From assembly GCA_018399515.1 (NCBI GenBank), contig JAGYOB010000346.1:1-7512 (forward strand): a DNA stretch of 7,512 bases, given 5' to 3'. The position numbers and the translations under genes were made by a program. The DNA comes from Candidatus Nanopelagicales bacterium. GTDB lineage: Bacteria; Actinomycetota; Actinomycetes; S36-B12. Of this stretch, positions 1-6,864 are shown in pieces. The notes under the pieces are model-generated. The model was not told the DNA's origin. It did not search any database and saw only the letters and a program-made list of their open reading frames with translations. Within the stretch, counting starts at the first letter, position 1. Every line of letters begins with the position of its first letter.

Positions 1-471
1 GATGCGAGCACCCGTGCCGTAGAGAAGCTCCAGCAGCGCGACATCTCGCAACGAGACCGGATCATGGCCGATCGCTGCGGCCGCCAGCAACGCAGACACA
101 TCCTCATACGCCAGCGCCTTCGGTAGACGCCGCGGCGGACTCGGTGGCTGCCAGGATCGTGCCGGATCCGATGCCACCAAGCCCTCCGCTAGGCAGAAAG
201 CGTGGAACCCGCGAACAGCCACGATCGTTCGAGCCAGCGAGGATGTCGCCAGCGGACGCCCACCATCGCCGCCGGTGGAGAGGTCGGCAGCGAAGTCCTG
301 CAGTAACGCCGGAGTCACCACGTCCAGCGACTCGACCTCCCGCCCCTGGCACCACGCGCTGTAACGCACCAGGTCGCGCCGATAGGCCAGCACGCTGTTG
401 CGAGCCAGCCCGCGCTCCACGGTGATGTGATCGAGATAGATTCCGATCGCCGCGTCGATATGAGTGGTCAG
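1..471 (-). CDS. xerD: Tyrosine recombinase XerD, 3'-truncated by window edge
   Basis: XerD is a cytoplasmic site-specific tyrosine recombinase that acts with a partner at dif to resolve chromosome dimers. The frame is open from 471 to base 1, giving 157 residues. Residues about 8 to 100 form the N-terminal SAM-like core-binding domain, recognisable from YLDHITVERGLARNSVLAYR. The catalytic domain starts near residue 117 (RLPKALAYEDVSALL). The window ends just after LLYGTGAR, whose Arg156 is the first catalytic arginine; the rest, including the tyrosine nucleophile, lies outside. No ATG, GTG or TTG occurs in frame between 471 and about 573. The next in-frame GTG (420) would delete part of the first conserved helix. 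The start is therefore taken as CTG at 471-469, overlapping the ald stop as CTGA, with GAGG 7 nt upstream. Family assignment is secure. XerD rather than XerC is inferred from position next to the pyrG/NUDIX block. The start codon is an inference. Confidence 0.88.
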   Translation of the reverse strand, partial: MTTHIDAAIGIYLDHITVERGLARNSVLAYRRDLVRYSAWCQGREVESLDVVTPALLQDFAADLSTGGDGGRPLATSSLARTIVAVRGFHAFCLAEGLVASDPARSWQPPSPPRRLPKALAYEDVSALLAAAAIGHDPVSLRDVALLELLYGTGARI

Positions 472-1583
472 GCCAGAACCTCGCCAACGTCGACCACGGG
501 CAGCCCGAAGGCGGCTCCGACCGCTTCGTAGGTGATGTGTCCGGCATGAGTGTTCAGACCCGGCCGCAGTGAAGCGTCGCGGCGTAGCGCCTCCGCCCAG
601 CCCAGGTCGGCGAGCGCTACCGCGTACGGGAGGGTCACGTTCGTCAAGGCATAGGTCGACGTGTGCGGCACCGCGCCAGGCATATTCGCCACGCAGTAGA
701 ACAACGTGTCGTGGACCGGGTAGGTCGGTTCCGCATGCGTCGTGGGCCGCGAATCCTCGAAGCAGCCACCCTGATCGATGGAGATGTCCACCAGAACCGC
801 GCCCGGCTTCATCCGCGATACCAGTTCGTTGGTGACCAGGGTGGGCGCCTTCGCCCCGGGCACGAGAACCGCCCCGATCACGAGATCTGCGTCGATCACG
901 GCTTTCTCGATTTCGTAGGTGTTCGATGCGACGGTCTGCATATGACCCTGGTAGATCGCATCGGCTTGACGCAGACGAGCGACGTTCTTGTCGAGCAGCA
1001 AGACCTCCGCCTGCATCCCCAACGCGATCGCGGCGGCATTCATGCCGGAGACTCCAGCCCCGATGACGACGACCTTGGCCGCGTAGACCCCTGACACGCC
1101 ACCCATCAGGACACCGCGCCCGCCATTGGCACGTTGAAGGCTGAACGCGCCCACCTGGGGAGCCATGCGACCGGCGACCTCCGACATGGGTGCCAGCAGT
1201 GGCAGGGAGCCATCGGGGAGCTCGACCGTTTCATAGGCGATCGCGGTCACCTTGCGCTCAAGGAGTGCATCCGTGCAGTCTCGAGACGCCGCCAGGTGCA
1301 GATAGGTGAACAGCACCTGCTCCTCGCGCATCCGGTGGTATTCCTCGGCGATGGGCTCTTTGACCTTCAAGATCATGTCCCCGGTTTCCCAGACAGCATC
1401 GGCTGTCCCCAGGATGCGTGCGCCCGCGGCGACATATTCCTCATCGGTGATTGACGACCCGGTTCCCGCACCAGCCTGAACGAACACCTCGTGACCGTGT
1501 TTGGTCAATTCCATTGCGCCAGCGGGCGTGATCGCCACCCGATACTCGTGGTTCTTGACCTCGGTGGGCACCCCGATCTTCAT
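468..1583 (-). CDS. ald: Alanine dehydrogenase
   Basis: Ald catalyses the reversible NAD-dependent oxidative deamination of L-alanine to pyruvate and ammonium in the cytoplasm, linking amino-acid nitrogen to central carbon metabolism and helping redox balance under low oxygen. At 371 residues it matches the usual family length. The N-terminus MKIGVPTEVKNHEYRVAITP is typical. The residues known from M. tuberculosis Ald are present: Arg15 and Lys75 (substrate), His96 and Asp270 (catalysis). The Rossmann motif VVVIGAGVSG is at 171-180, with Asp198 placed to bind the NAD ribose. The ATG at 1583-1581 has a perfect AGGAGG 5 nt upstream. The stop overlaps the proposed xerD start. Upstream lies the 86-nt gap after the NUDIX gene, so ald could have its own promoter. 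In mycobacteria ald is controlled by the Lrp-type regulator AldR, but no such gene is visible here. Identity is secure. Confidence 0.97.
   Translation of the reverse strand: MKIGVPTEVKNHEYRVAITPAGAMELTKHGHEVFVQAGAGTGSSITDEEYVAAGARILGTADAVWETGDMILKVKEPIAEEYHRMREEQVLFTYLHLAASRDCTDALLERKVTAIAYETVELPDGSLPLLAPMSEVAGRMAPQVGAFSLQRANGGRGVLMGGVSGVYAAKVVVIGAGVSGMNAAAIALGMQAEVLLLDKNVARLRQADAIYQGHMQTVASNTYEIEKAVIDADLVIGAVLVPGAKAPTLVTNELVSRMKPGAVLVDISIDQGGCFEDSRPTTHAEPTYPVHDTLFYCVANMPGAVPHTSTYALTNVTLPYAVALADLGWAEALRRDASLRPGLNTHAGHITYEAVGAAFGLPVVDVGEVLA
479..482 (-). promoter_or_regulatory. Shine-Dalgarno GAGG for xerD
   Basis: GAGG lies inside the last codons of ald, exactly 7 nt upstream of CTG at 471-469. 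It supports a CTG start and translational coupling of xerD to ald. It is a four-base match only, so it is suggestive rather than decisive. Confidence 0.5.
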
Positions 1584-1669
1584 CGCATCCTCCTGATCTG
1601 CTCACCGGCGCGTGCGGCACTCGCGTGCTCGCTGTGCACCTCGCACCCCGAAGTGCGTCACCTCCGACT
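1584..1669 (-). other. 86-nt intergenic leader of ald with GTGC/GCAC inverted motifs
   Basis: This is the only real intergenic space in the window, between the NUDIX stop and the ald start. Between 1612 and 1656 the tetramers GTGC and GCAC occur seven times: 1612-1615, 1617-1620, 1625-1628, 1634-1637, 1636-1639, 1643-1646 and 1653-1656. They allow small hairpins in the minus-strand RNA. One is a 5-bp stem 1653-1657 with 1642-1646 and a six-base loop. Another is a 4-bp stem 1625-1628 with 1617-1620 closing the GNRA-type tetraloop GCGA. There is no T-run after either, so they do not look like intrinsic terminators. I see no convincing -35/-10 pair. It may be a leader or operator region; the function is unknown. 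Confidence 0.45.
1589..1594 (-). promoter_or_regulatory. Strong Shine-Dalgarno AGGAGG for ald
   Basis: A full AGGAGG lies 5 nt before the ald ATG. It is the strongest ribosome binding site in the window. An out-of-frame ATG at 1588-1586 directly follows it but runs into TGA after one codon, so the ATG at 1583 is the start. Confidence 0.85.
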
Positions 1670-2344
1670 CTAGGGCACCGTCGGAGGCGTATCCGATAGT
1701 CGCCACATCCTGGCCGGCCCGGGCCGAAGGGTGCGCCAACCCCGGTCCCGTGCGGCCTGAGCGGCCAGGACTCCGGTCACGGTGGTGGGGTTGTGCAGAA
1801 CACCGGCCAACACCAGGTCGACGGCCTCATCCAGGGGGACCCACACCTGGGGCAGGTGAGCCTCCTCGGCCTCCCCCGTCAACTGGCGACCCTGGGGAAG
1901 CGCAGTAAGCCCTCGAGCGAGATAGCAGCGGAATGCCTCCGTGGATCCGCCCGGTGAGTTGAAGTAATCGACCAGGACATCCCACCGGTCGGCCCGCAAC
2001 CCGGCCTCTTCGGCAAGTTCTCGCTGCGCGGTCACGAGGGGGTCTTCACCGTCGGCATCACGCAGTCCTGCCGGAAGTTCGAACAGGTACCCGCGAATCG
2101 GATGGCGATATTGGCGAATCAACAACACCGCACCGGTGTCGTCCAATGCGGCAACACCGACAGCACCGGGATGATCGATCACATCGCGATCGACGCGATG
2201 CCCATCAGGGAAGACGATCGTATCGGTCCGAACGTCCCAGACATGCCCGGTGAAACGCCTGACGGAATCCACGACCGCCACTGCTTCGGGAGCCGCGACA
2301 TCACAGACCTCTCCGAGCCACCGCTCCTCCTCCGCGGTCGCCAT
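1670..2344 (-). CDS. NUDIX hydrolase, ADP-ribose pyrophosphatase type
   Basis: This 224-residue protein probably hydrolyses ADP-ribose to AMP and ribose-5-phosphate in the cytoplasm, like M. tuberculosis Rv1700, which holds the same place after pyrG. The NUDIX box spans residues 93-116, with the metal-binding core RELAEEAGL (108-116). It has six rather than five residues between its first Gly and Glu, which I recall is also true of Rv1700. The preceding strand-helix LIRQYRHPIRGYLFELPAG and the downstream FNSPGGSTE (128-136), with its proline 15 residues after the box, are typical of the ADP-ribose class. The ATG at 2344 lies 10 nt after the pyrG stop. The frame stays open upstream to 2539, but that part overlaps pyrG and does not resemble the family. 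No clear Shine-Dalgarno precedes the ATG, so translation may be coupled to pyrG. The family is certain; the substrate is inferred. Confidence 0.93.
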   Translation of the reverse strand: MATAEEERWLGEVCDVAAPEAVAVVDSVRRFTGHVWDVRTDTIVFPDGHRVDRDVIDHPGAVGVAALDDTGAVLLIRQYRHPIRGYLFELPAGLRDADGEDPLVTAQRELAEEAGLRADRWDVLVDYFNSPGGSTEAFRCYLARGLTALPQGRQLTGEAEEAHLPQVWVPLDEAVDLVLAGVLHNPTTVTGVLAAQAARDRGWRTLRPGPARMWRLSDTPPTVP

Positions 2345-2354
2345 TGTCGGCCGA

Positions 2355-4028
2355 CTACGACTGATCGATGGATGCGAGATCGGCCTCGGCCCGTTGGCGA
2401 GCCAGGGCCGCTGCGACCAGTCCGCTGAACAGCGGATGCGCTCGGGTCGGGCGAGACCGGAACTCCGGATGCGCCTGAGTGCCGACGTAGTACGGATGCA
2501 CATCCGCCGGGAGCTCCACGAACTCCACCAGACGTCCATCCGGAGATGTTCCCGAGATCACCAGCCCCGAATCCTCAAGCGCCGTTCGGTAATCGTTATT
2601 GACCTCGAACCGATGACGATGGCGTTCATCGACGTACGGTGTGGCATAGGTCTGTGCAACGATCGAACCATCGAGGAGTTTGGCGGGGTACAACCCCAGT
2701 CGCATCGTGCCACCCATGTCACGCTCACCGGCCACGACGTCGCGCTGGTCGGTCATGGTCGAGATGACCGGATGCGGCGTCGTCTCGTCGAACTCTGCGG
2801 AGTTCGCGTTCTCCAGACCGACGACCTCCCGCGCATATTCGATCACCATGCACTGCAGCCCCAGACACAGACCGAGGGTGGGGATGCGATTCTCGCGCGC
2901 GTATCGCAATGCGCCGAGTTTGCCTTCGATGCCACGGACTCCGAATCCGCCGGGGACGCACACGGCATCCATTCCCGACAGGCACTGGGCTGCACCCTCC
3001 GGTGTTGCGCAGTCGTCGCTGGCGACCCAGTGGATGCGCACCCGGCAGTCGTGAGCGAATCCTCCGGCGCGCAGCGCCTCGGTCACCGACAGGTAGGCAT
3101 CGGGCAGATCCACGTATTTGCCGACGAGCGCGATGTCGACCTCGTCAGTGGGGTGATGCACGCGGCGCAGCAGGTCGCCCCAGCGAGTCCAGTCGACGTC
3201 ACGGAACGGCAATCCGAGGCGCCGGACGACATAGGCATCCAGGCCCTCGGCATGCAAGACCTTCGGAATGTCGTAGATGCTGGGCGCATCGACAGCGGCT
3301 ACGACGGCCTCCTCGTCGACATCGCACATCAACGACACCTTGCGTTTCGTGGACTGGGGCACGACGCGATCGGCGCGCAGGACCAGGGCATCGGGCTGGA
3401 TGCCGATGCTGCGCAACTGGGCGACCGAATGCTGTGTCGGTTTGGTCTTGAGTTCTCCCGATGGGCCGATGTAGGGCAGCAGCGAAACATGCAGGAAGAA
3501 CACGTTGTCGCGGCCCACCTCATGGCGGACCTGGCGTACTGCTTCAAGGAACGGCAGGGACTCGATGTCTCCGACGGTTCCGCCCACCTCGGTGATCACG
3601 ATGTCGACATCGGGTGTCGCCATGCGGCGAATACGGGCCTTGATCTCGTTGGTGATGTGCGGAATCACCTGCACGGTGTCGCCGAGATACTCTCCACGAC
3701 GCTCCTTGGCAATGACCGCCGAGTACACCTGTCCGGTGGTGACGTTCGCGGAGCCTTGCAGATCGGTGTCCAAGAATCGTTCGTAGTGCCCGACGTCGAG
3801 ATCGGTCTCGGCCCCATCATCGGTGACGAAGACCTCGCCATGCTGGAACGGGTTCATCGTGCCGGGATCGACGTTGAGATACGGATCCAACTTCTGCATG
3901 GTCACTCGAAGGCCCCGGGCCTTGAGCAGATTCCCCAGGCTCGAGGCGGTCAAGCCCTTGCCCAAAGAGGAGGCGACGCCCCCCGTGACGAACAGATACT
4001 TAGTCGATGACGTTGCCCTGGGCTCCAC
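2355..4028 (-). CDS. pyrG: CTP synthase
   Basis: PyrG makes CTP from UTP, ATP and glutamine, the last step of de novo pyrimidine nucleotide synthesis, as a cytoplasmic tetramer. The 557-residue protein has the usual two-domain plan. The N-terminal synthetase domain (about 1-280) carries the P-loop region GGVASSLGKGLTAS (16-29), the QKLDPYLNVDPGTMNP block (45-60) and the E-V-GGTVGDIES motif (147-157). The C-terminal class I glutamine amidotransferase domain (about 297-545) has the oxyanion loop PGGFG (359-363), nucleophile Cys388 in GLCLGLQ, and His520 and Glu522 in GTQAHPEF, so the triad is intact. The start is GTG at 4028-4026, the only in-frame candidate close to recN, giving the expected short N-terminus before TKYLFVTGG. 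No Shine-Dalgarno is visible. The gene follows recN by 14 nt and may depend on translation of recN. Identity is secure. Confidence 0.98.
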   Translation of the reverse strand: MEPRATSSTKYLFVTGGVASSLGKGLTASSLGNLLKARGLRVTMQKLDPYLNVDPGTMNPFQHGEVFVTDDGAETDLDVGHYERFLDTDLQGSANVTTGQVYSAVIAKERRGEYLGDTVQVIPHITNEIKARIRRMATPDVDIVITEVGGTVGDIESLPFLEAVRQVRHEVGRDNVFFLHVSLLPYIGPSGELKTKPTQHSVAQLRSIGIQPDALVLRADRVVPQSTKRKVSLMCDVDEEAVVAAVDAPSIYDIPKVLHAEGLDAYVVRRLGLPFRDVDWTRWGDLLRRVHHPTDEVDIALVGKYVDLPDAYLSVTEALRAGGFAHDCRVRIHWVASDDCATPEGAAQCLSGMDAVCVPGGFGVRGIEGKLGALRYARENRIPTLGLCLGLQCMVIEYAREVVGLENANSAEFDETTPHPVISTMTDQRDVVAGERDMGGTMRLGLYPAKLLDGSIVAQTYATPYVDERHRHRFEVNNDYRTALEDSGLVISGTSPDGRLVEFVELPADVHPYYVGTQAHPEFRSRPTRAHPLFSGLVAAALARQRAEADLASIDQS

Positions 4029-4042
4029 GGATGGCCAGGCTA

Positions 4043-5896
4043 TCAGCGTCCCTGTCCACGACCGCGCCGCTTGCTCGGTGTGTCCTTCCCGCCCCGCTCA
4101 TCGTCGATACCGCCGCCCGTGGCCCGTTCGTGCTCGGCCAGGTCGAGTAGTTCCCCGGCATGGGCCATCGCGGTCTGCGAGTCCTCTAACCCCGCGAGCA
4201 TGCGAGCCAGTTCCCGCCGCCGGGATTCACCCTCGACTGTCTCAACGCTGGCCTGGGTGACCCGGCCGTCTACACCGGCTCGCACGACCAGGTGGGCATC
4301 GGCGAACGCTGCCACCTGGGGCAGGTGGGTCACGACGAGGACCTGGGTGTGCCGGGCCAGCCGGGCAAGTCGTCGCCCGACCTCAACCGCCGCGCGTCCG
4401 CCGACACCGGCATCGACCTCGTCGAAGATCATCGTGGGTACCGGGTCGCTCCGGGCCAAGACGACCTCCACAGCGAGCATGATGCGCGAACGCTCGCCCC
4501 CCGAGGCGCCTTTTGTCAGCGGTCGTGGATTTTGATCATCGTGGTCCGCCAGCTCGAAGGCAATGTCATCGACACCGGTGCGATCCGCACTCCAGACGGT
4601 GTCCCCCACGCGCACCGCCAGGCCCTGCCCGGGCGGTCGGGGATTCACTCGAACGAACAGTCGCGCACGCGGCATGGCCAGGTTGGCCAACTCTTCGGTC
4701 ACGAGTTCGGCCAGCTGCTGCGCGGCCGTTTCCCGCAGGTGCGACAGCCTCTGCGCGGCACCCCCTGCTTCCTCACGAAGCCGGTCGATGCGCTGGTCGA
4801 GTGCGATGAGGTTCCCAGGATCATCGGCGATCTCCGCGAGCCGCACCCGGGCGCTCTCGGCCCATCGCAGGACCGCCTCCTCGTCGGGGTCATCGGTATT
4901 CGTGAGCATCCCGACCCGTCGACGAAGTGTCGTCAGACTCGCGCGGCGGTTTTGGATGAACTCCAGTCGAGCCGGATCGGACTCCGTCGATGATGCCAAC
5001 CCGGCCAGGTCGAGCACCACGTCTGCGATCAACGTGCCCAGCTCGTCGAGACGGGTGATCACTGCCTGAATCTGCAAATCATGGGGGGCGACTGCAGCGA
5101 GCGCACTGCGCGCCTCGGCGAGAGCGTCGACCGCGCCGCGCGCATCGTTCCCGCTCTCCGGTGAGGCTCCCTCTCGCAGCACGGTGAGAGCCGAACCGAG
5201 AGCTTCGGCGATGTGGTCGACGTGAGACAACCGGTCGGCCTCCGCCCGCAAAGCCACAGACTCACCGTGTCTGGGGTCGATTTCATCAACGAGGGCAAGT
5301 GCAGCTCGTAGATCATCGGCTTCGCGTTGGCGCGCCTGAGCTCCCTCGGTGAGCGAAGAACGCGTTTGAATATCGGCCTTCAGATCCGCATAGATCCGTT
5401 GGTAGTCGGTCAGGGCCGCTTCGAGCTCAGGCCCAGCGAAAGAATCCAGGGCAGCTCGTTGATGTCGGCTGCTGCGCAGCCGCATCTGGTCATCTTGACC
5501 GTGAACGGCGACCACGTGACTCGCGACATCAGCGAGCACTCCCGCCGGGGCGGATCGTCCCCCGAGATGGGCCCGGCTTCGGCCTTCGGAATGGACAGTC
5601 CGCGACATAACGATCGCATCGTCATCCCACTGACCTCCCGACTCATCGAGGATGCTCTGCAGGCGATCACGAATCTGCGAATCGCGGAGCCTGATGACCC
5701 CATCGACCGTCGCTTGATCGCATCCTTGGCGCACCCGGGAAGGGTCAGCCCGCTCGCCCCAGAGCAAGCCGAGTCCAGTCAGCAGCATGGTCTTGCCGGC
5801 GCCAGTCTCGCCCGTGATGACCGTCAGTCCGGGCCCGAACTCGATCTCGGCGTTGACGATGACCCCCAGGTCACGAAGGTGGACGGATTCGATCAT
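4043..5896 (-). CDS. recN: DNA repair protein RecN
   Basis: RecN is an SMC-like ATPase recruited to double-strand breaks, where it helps tether ends for recombination. Numbering from ATG 5896 gives 617 residues. Walker A GETGAGKT is at 29-36 and the HGQ motif (HGQDDQ) at 132-137. A long charged helical middle follows (about 155-405, the coiled-coil arm). The ABC signature ASGGE is at 464-468, Walker B MIFDEVDAGVGG at 489-500 and the switch histidine at 523 (VTHLPQVAAF). The signature reads SGGERSR where SGGELSR is usual. The C-terminus is a basic tail (KRRGRGQGR). The start is uncertain. ATG 5896 gives the family-typical MIESVHLRDLGVI. GTG 5935 would overlap the nadK stop as GTGA and add 13 residues. 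ATG 5962 would overlap nadK by 31 nt. None has a good Shine-Dalgarno at the right distance. Identity is secure. Confidence 0.95.
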   Translation of the reverse strand: MIESVHLRDLGVIVNAEIEFGPGLTVITGETGAGKTMLLTGLGLLWGERADPSRVRQGCDQATVDGVIRLRDSQIRDRLQSILDESGGQWDDDAIVMSRTVHSEGRSRAHLGGRSAPAGVLADVASHVVAVHGQDDQMRLRSSRHQRAALDSFAGPELEAALTDYQRIYADLKADIQTRSSLTEGAQARQREADDLRAALALVDEIDPRHGESVALRAEADRLSHVDHIAEALGSALTVLREGASPESGNDARGAVDALAEARSALAAVAPHDLQIQAVITRLDELGTLIADVVLDLAGLASSTESDPARLEFIQNRRASLTTLRRRVGMLTNTDDPDEEAVLRWAESARVRLAEIADDPGNLIALDQRIDRLREEAGGAAQRLSHLRETAAQQLAELVTEELANLAMPRARLFVRVNPRPPGQGLAVRVGDTVWSADRTGVDDIAFELADHDDQNPRPLTKGASGGERSRIMLAVEVVLARSDPVPTMIFDEVDAGVGGRAAVEVGRRLARLARHTQVLVVTHLPQVAAFADAHLVVRAGVDGRVTQASVETVEGESRRRELARMLAGLEDSQTAMAHAGELLDLAEHERATGGGIDDERGGKDTPSKRRGRGQGR

Positions 5897-5931
5897 CGCC
5901 CCACTCGCTTCTGCACCTGTCGTTGCCGCAT

Positions 5932-6864
5932 TCACGACCTCGACTCTGACGCCCCACGCCATCCGGCCACAGGCAGCGAGAACTTAGCGACGAGCCGATC
6001 GGTGAACGTCCCCGGGATGAGTCGAGCAAGCCGAACCGGCTGACGTGAGGTTCGCACATCAATACGCGCCGCCGGTGGAACGTCAATACTGCGACGGCCA
6101 TCGGCCCACAGAACTGCGGCCGGCCCCGAACCGTGCAGTTCGAGGGCCACCACGCTGCGGGGCGACACCACGAGGGGGCGGGCGAAAAGCGCGTGCGCAC
6201 TGAGGGGAACGACAACAAGCGCTTCGACCTCGGGCCACACCACAGGGCCACCTGCAGAAAATGCGTAGGCCGTTGATCCGGTGGGAGTCGCACACACGAC
6301 ACCATCGCATCCCCAGCGCGACAGCGGTCGGCCATCGACTTCGACGAGAACATCGATCATCCGTTCTCGAATCGTCTTTTCCAGGCTCATCTCGTTCAGG
6401 GCCCATGTGGACGCAACCAGATCATCACCGCGGAACACTCGCACGTCGATCGCCATCCGCTCCTCGACCTGCCAGGAGCGATCGACGATCCCGTGAACGA
6501 CGGCATTGATGTCCTCGCGTTCGGCTTCCGCCAGGAATCCGACATGGCCGAGGTTCACACCGAGCAACGGCACATCGGCGACTCGGGCTAACTCCGCACC
6601 CCGCAGGATCGTTCCATCTCCCCCGAGGACGACAACGAGCTCGCACCCGTCAGCGGCATGTTCATCGGTCGGCACCACACGCGCCGGGACATCAGCCAGG
6701 GAGTCCCGGTCCTCGTCGGTAACGACGACGTCCATCCCCCGATCCTGCAACCCACGTGCGGTCTGTTGGGCGAACTCCGCCGCACTCCCCCGCTGGGAAT
6801 GCACGACGAGCAGGACCATCCGTCGTGCTGCTTGAAGTCCCGCGCTCGCAGCCGCGTCGGTCAT
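5932..6864 (-). CDS. nadK: NAD kinase
   Basis: NadK phosphorylates NAD to NADP with ATP or polyphosphate in the cytoplasm, supplying cofactor for biosynthesis and oxidative stress defence. The 310-residue protein (mycobacterial PpnK is about the same length) has a short extension before the first strand RMVLLVVH (15-22). The catalytic GGDGT is at 81-85 with Asp83. The NE motif is Asn157-Glu158 in ALNEMSLEK. The nucleotide-binding segment CATPTGSTAYAFSAGGP covers 191-207, and the C-terminus DRLVAKFSLPVAGWRG (289-304) is typical of actinobacterial members. The ATG at 6864 overlaps the tlyA stop as ATGA and has GGAGG 7 nt upstream, indicating tight translational coupling. The TGA stop at 5934-5932 overlaps a possible GTG start of recN. 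Identity is secure. Confidence 0.97.
   Translation of the reverse strand: MTDAAASAGLQAARRMVLLVVHSQRGSAAEFAQQTARGLQDRGMDVVVTDEDRDSLADVPARVVPTDEHAADGCELVVVLGGDGTILRGAELARVADVPLLGVNLGHVGFLAEAEREDINAVVHGIVDRSWQVEERMAIDVRVFRGDDLVASTWALNEMSLEKTIRERMIDVLVEVDGRPLSRWGCDGVVCATPTGSTAYAFSAGGPVVWPEVEALVVVPLSAHALFARPLVVSPRSVVALELHGSGPAAVLWADGRRSIDVPPAARIDVRTSRQPVRLARLIPGTFTDRLVAKFSLPVAGWRGASESRS

Noticed and set aside
1..471. xerD as a marker of a mobile element or integron.
   Set aside because: The N-terminal domain and its place beside the pyrG/NUDIX block match chromosomal XerD, and there are no flanking repeats, attachment sites or cargo genes in view.
104..547. A 147-codon minus-strand frame overlapping ald and xerD.
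   Set aside because: It runs through the same DNA as the recognisable XerD frame and gives an Arg/Ser-rich composition typical of a GC-rich shadow frame.
1642..1657. A hairpin after the NUDIX gene as an intrinsic terminator.
   Set aside because: The stem is only 5 bp and no U-tract follows; attenuation or leader structure cannot be excluded but termination is not supported.
1667..1672. TAGAGT as a -10 element for ald.
   Set aside because: It fits TANNNT, but it spans the NUDIX stop codon and no -35-like hexamer lies about 17 nt upstream. One such match is expected by chance.
2345..2539. A 65-codon upstream extension of the NUDIX frame.
   Set aside because: It lies wholly inside the pyrG C-terminus, is Arg/Ser-rich and has no counterpart in NUDIX family proteins; ATG 2344 gives the expected length.
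2250..4010. A 586-codon plus-strand open frame opposite pyrG.
   Set aside because: Its codons are in exact antisense register with pyrG. It stays open because pyrG almost never uses TTA, CTA or TCA, and it ends at a pyrG TCA codon. The translation resembles no known family.
4292..6043. Two plus-strand frames of 233 and 238 codons opposite recN and nadK.
   Set aside because: They have no recognisable domain and sit fully antisense to strongly conserved genes, so they are explained by codon bias.
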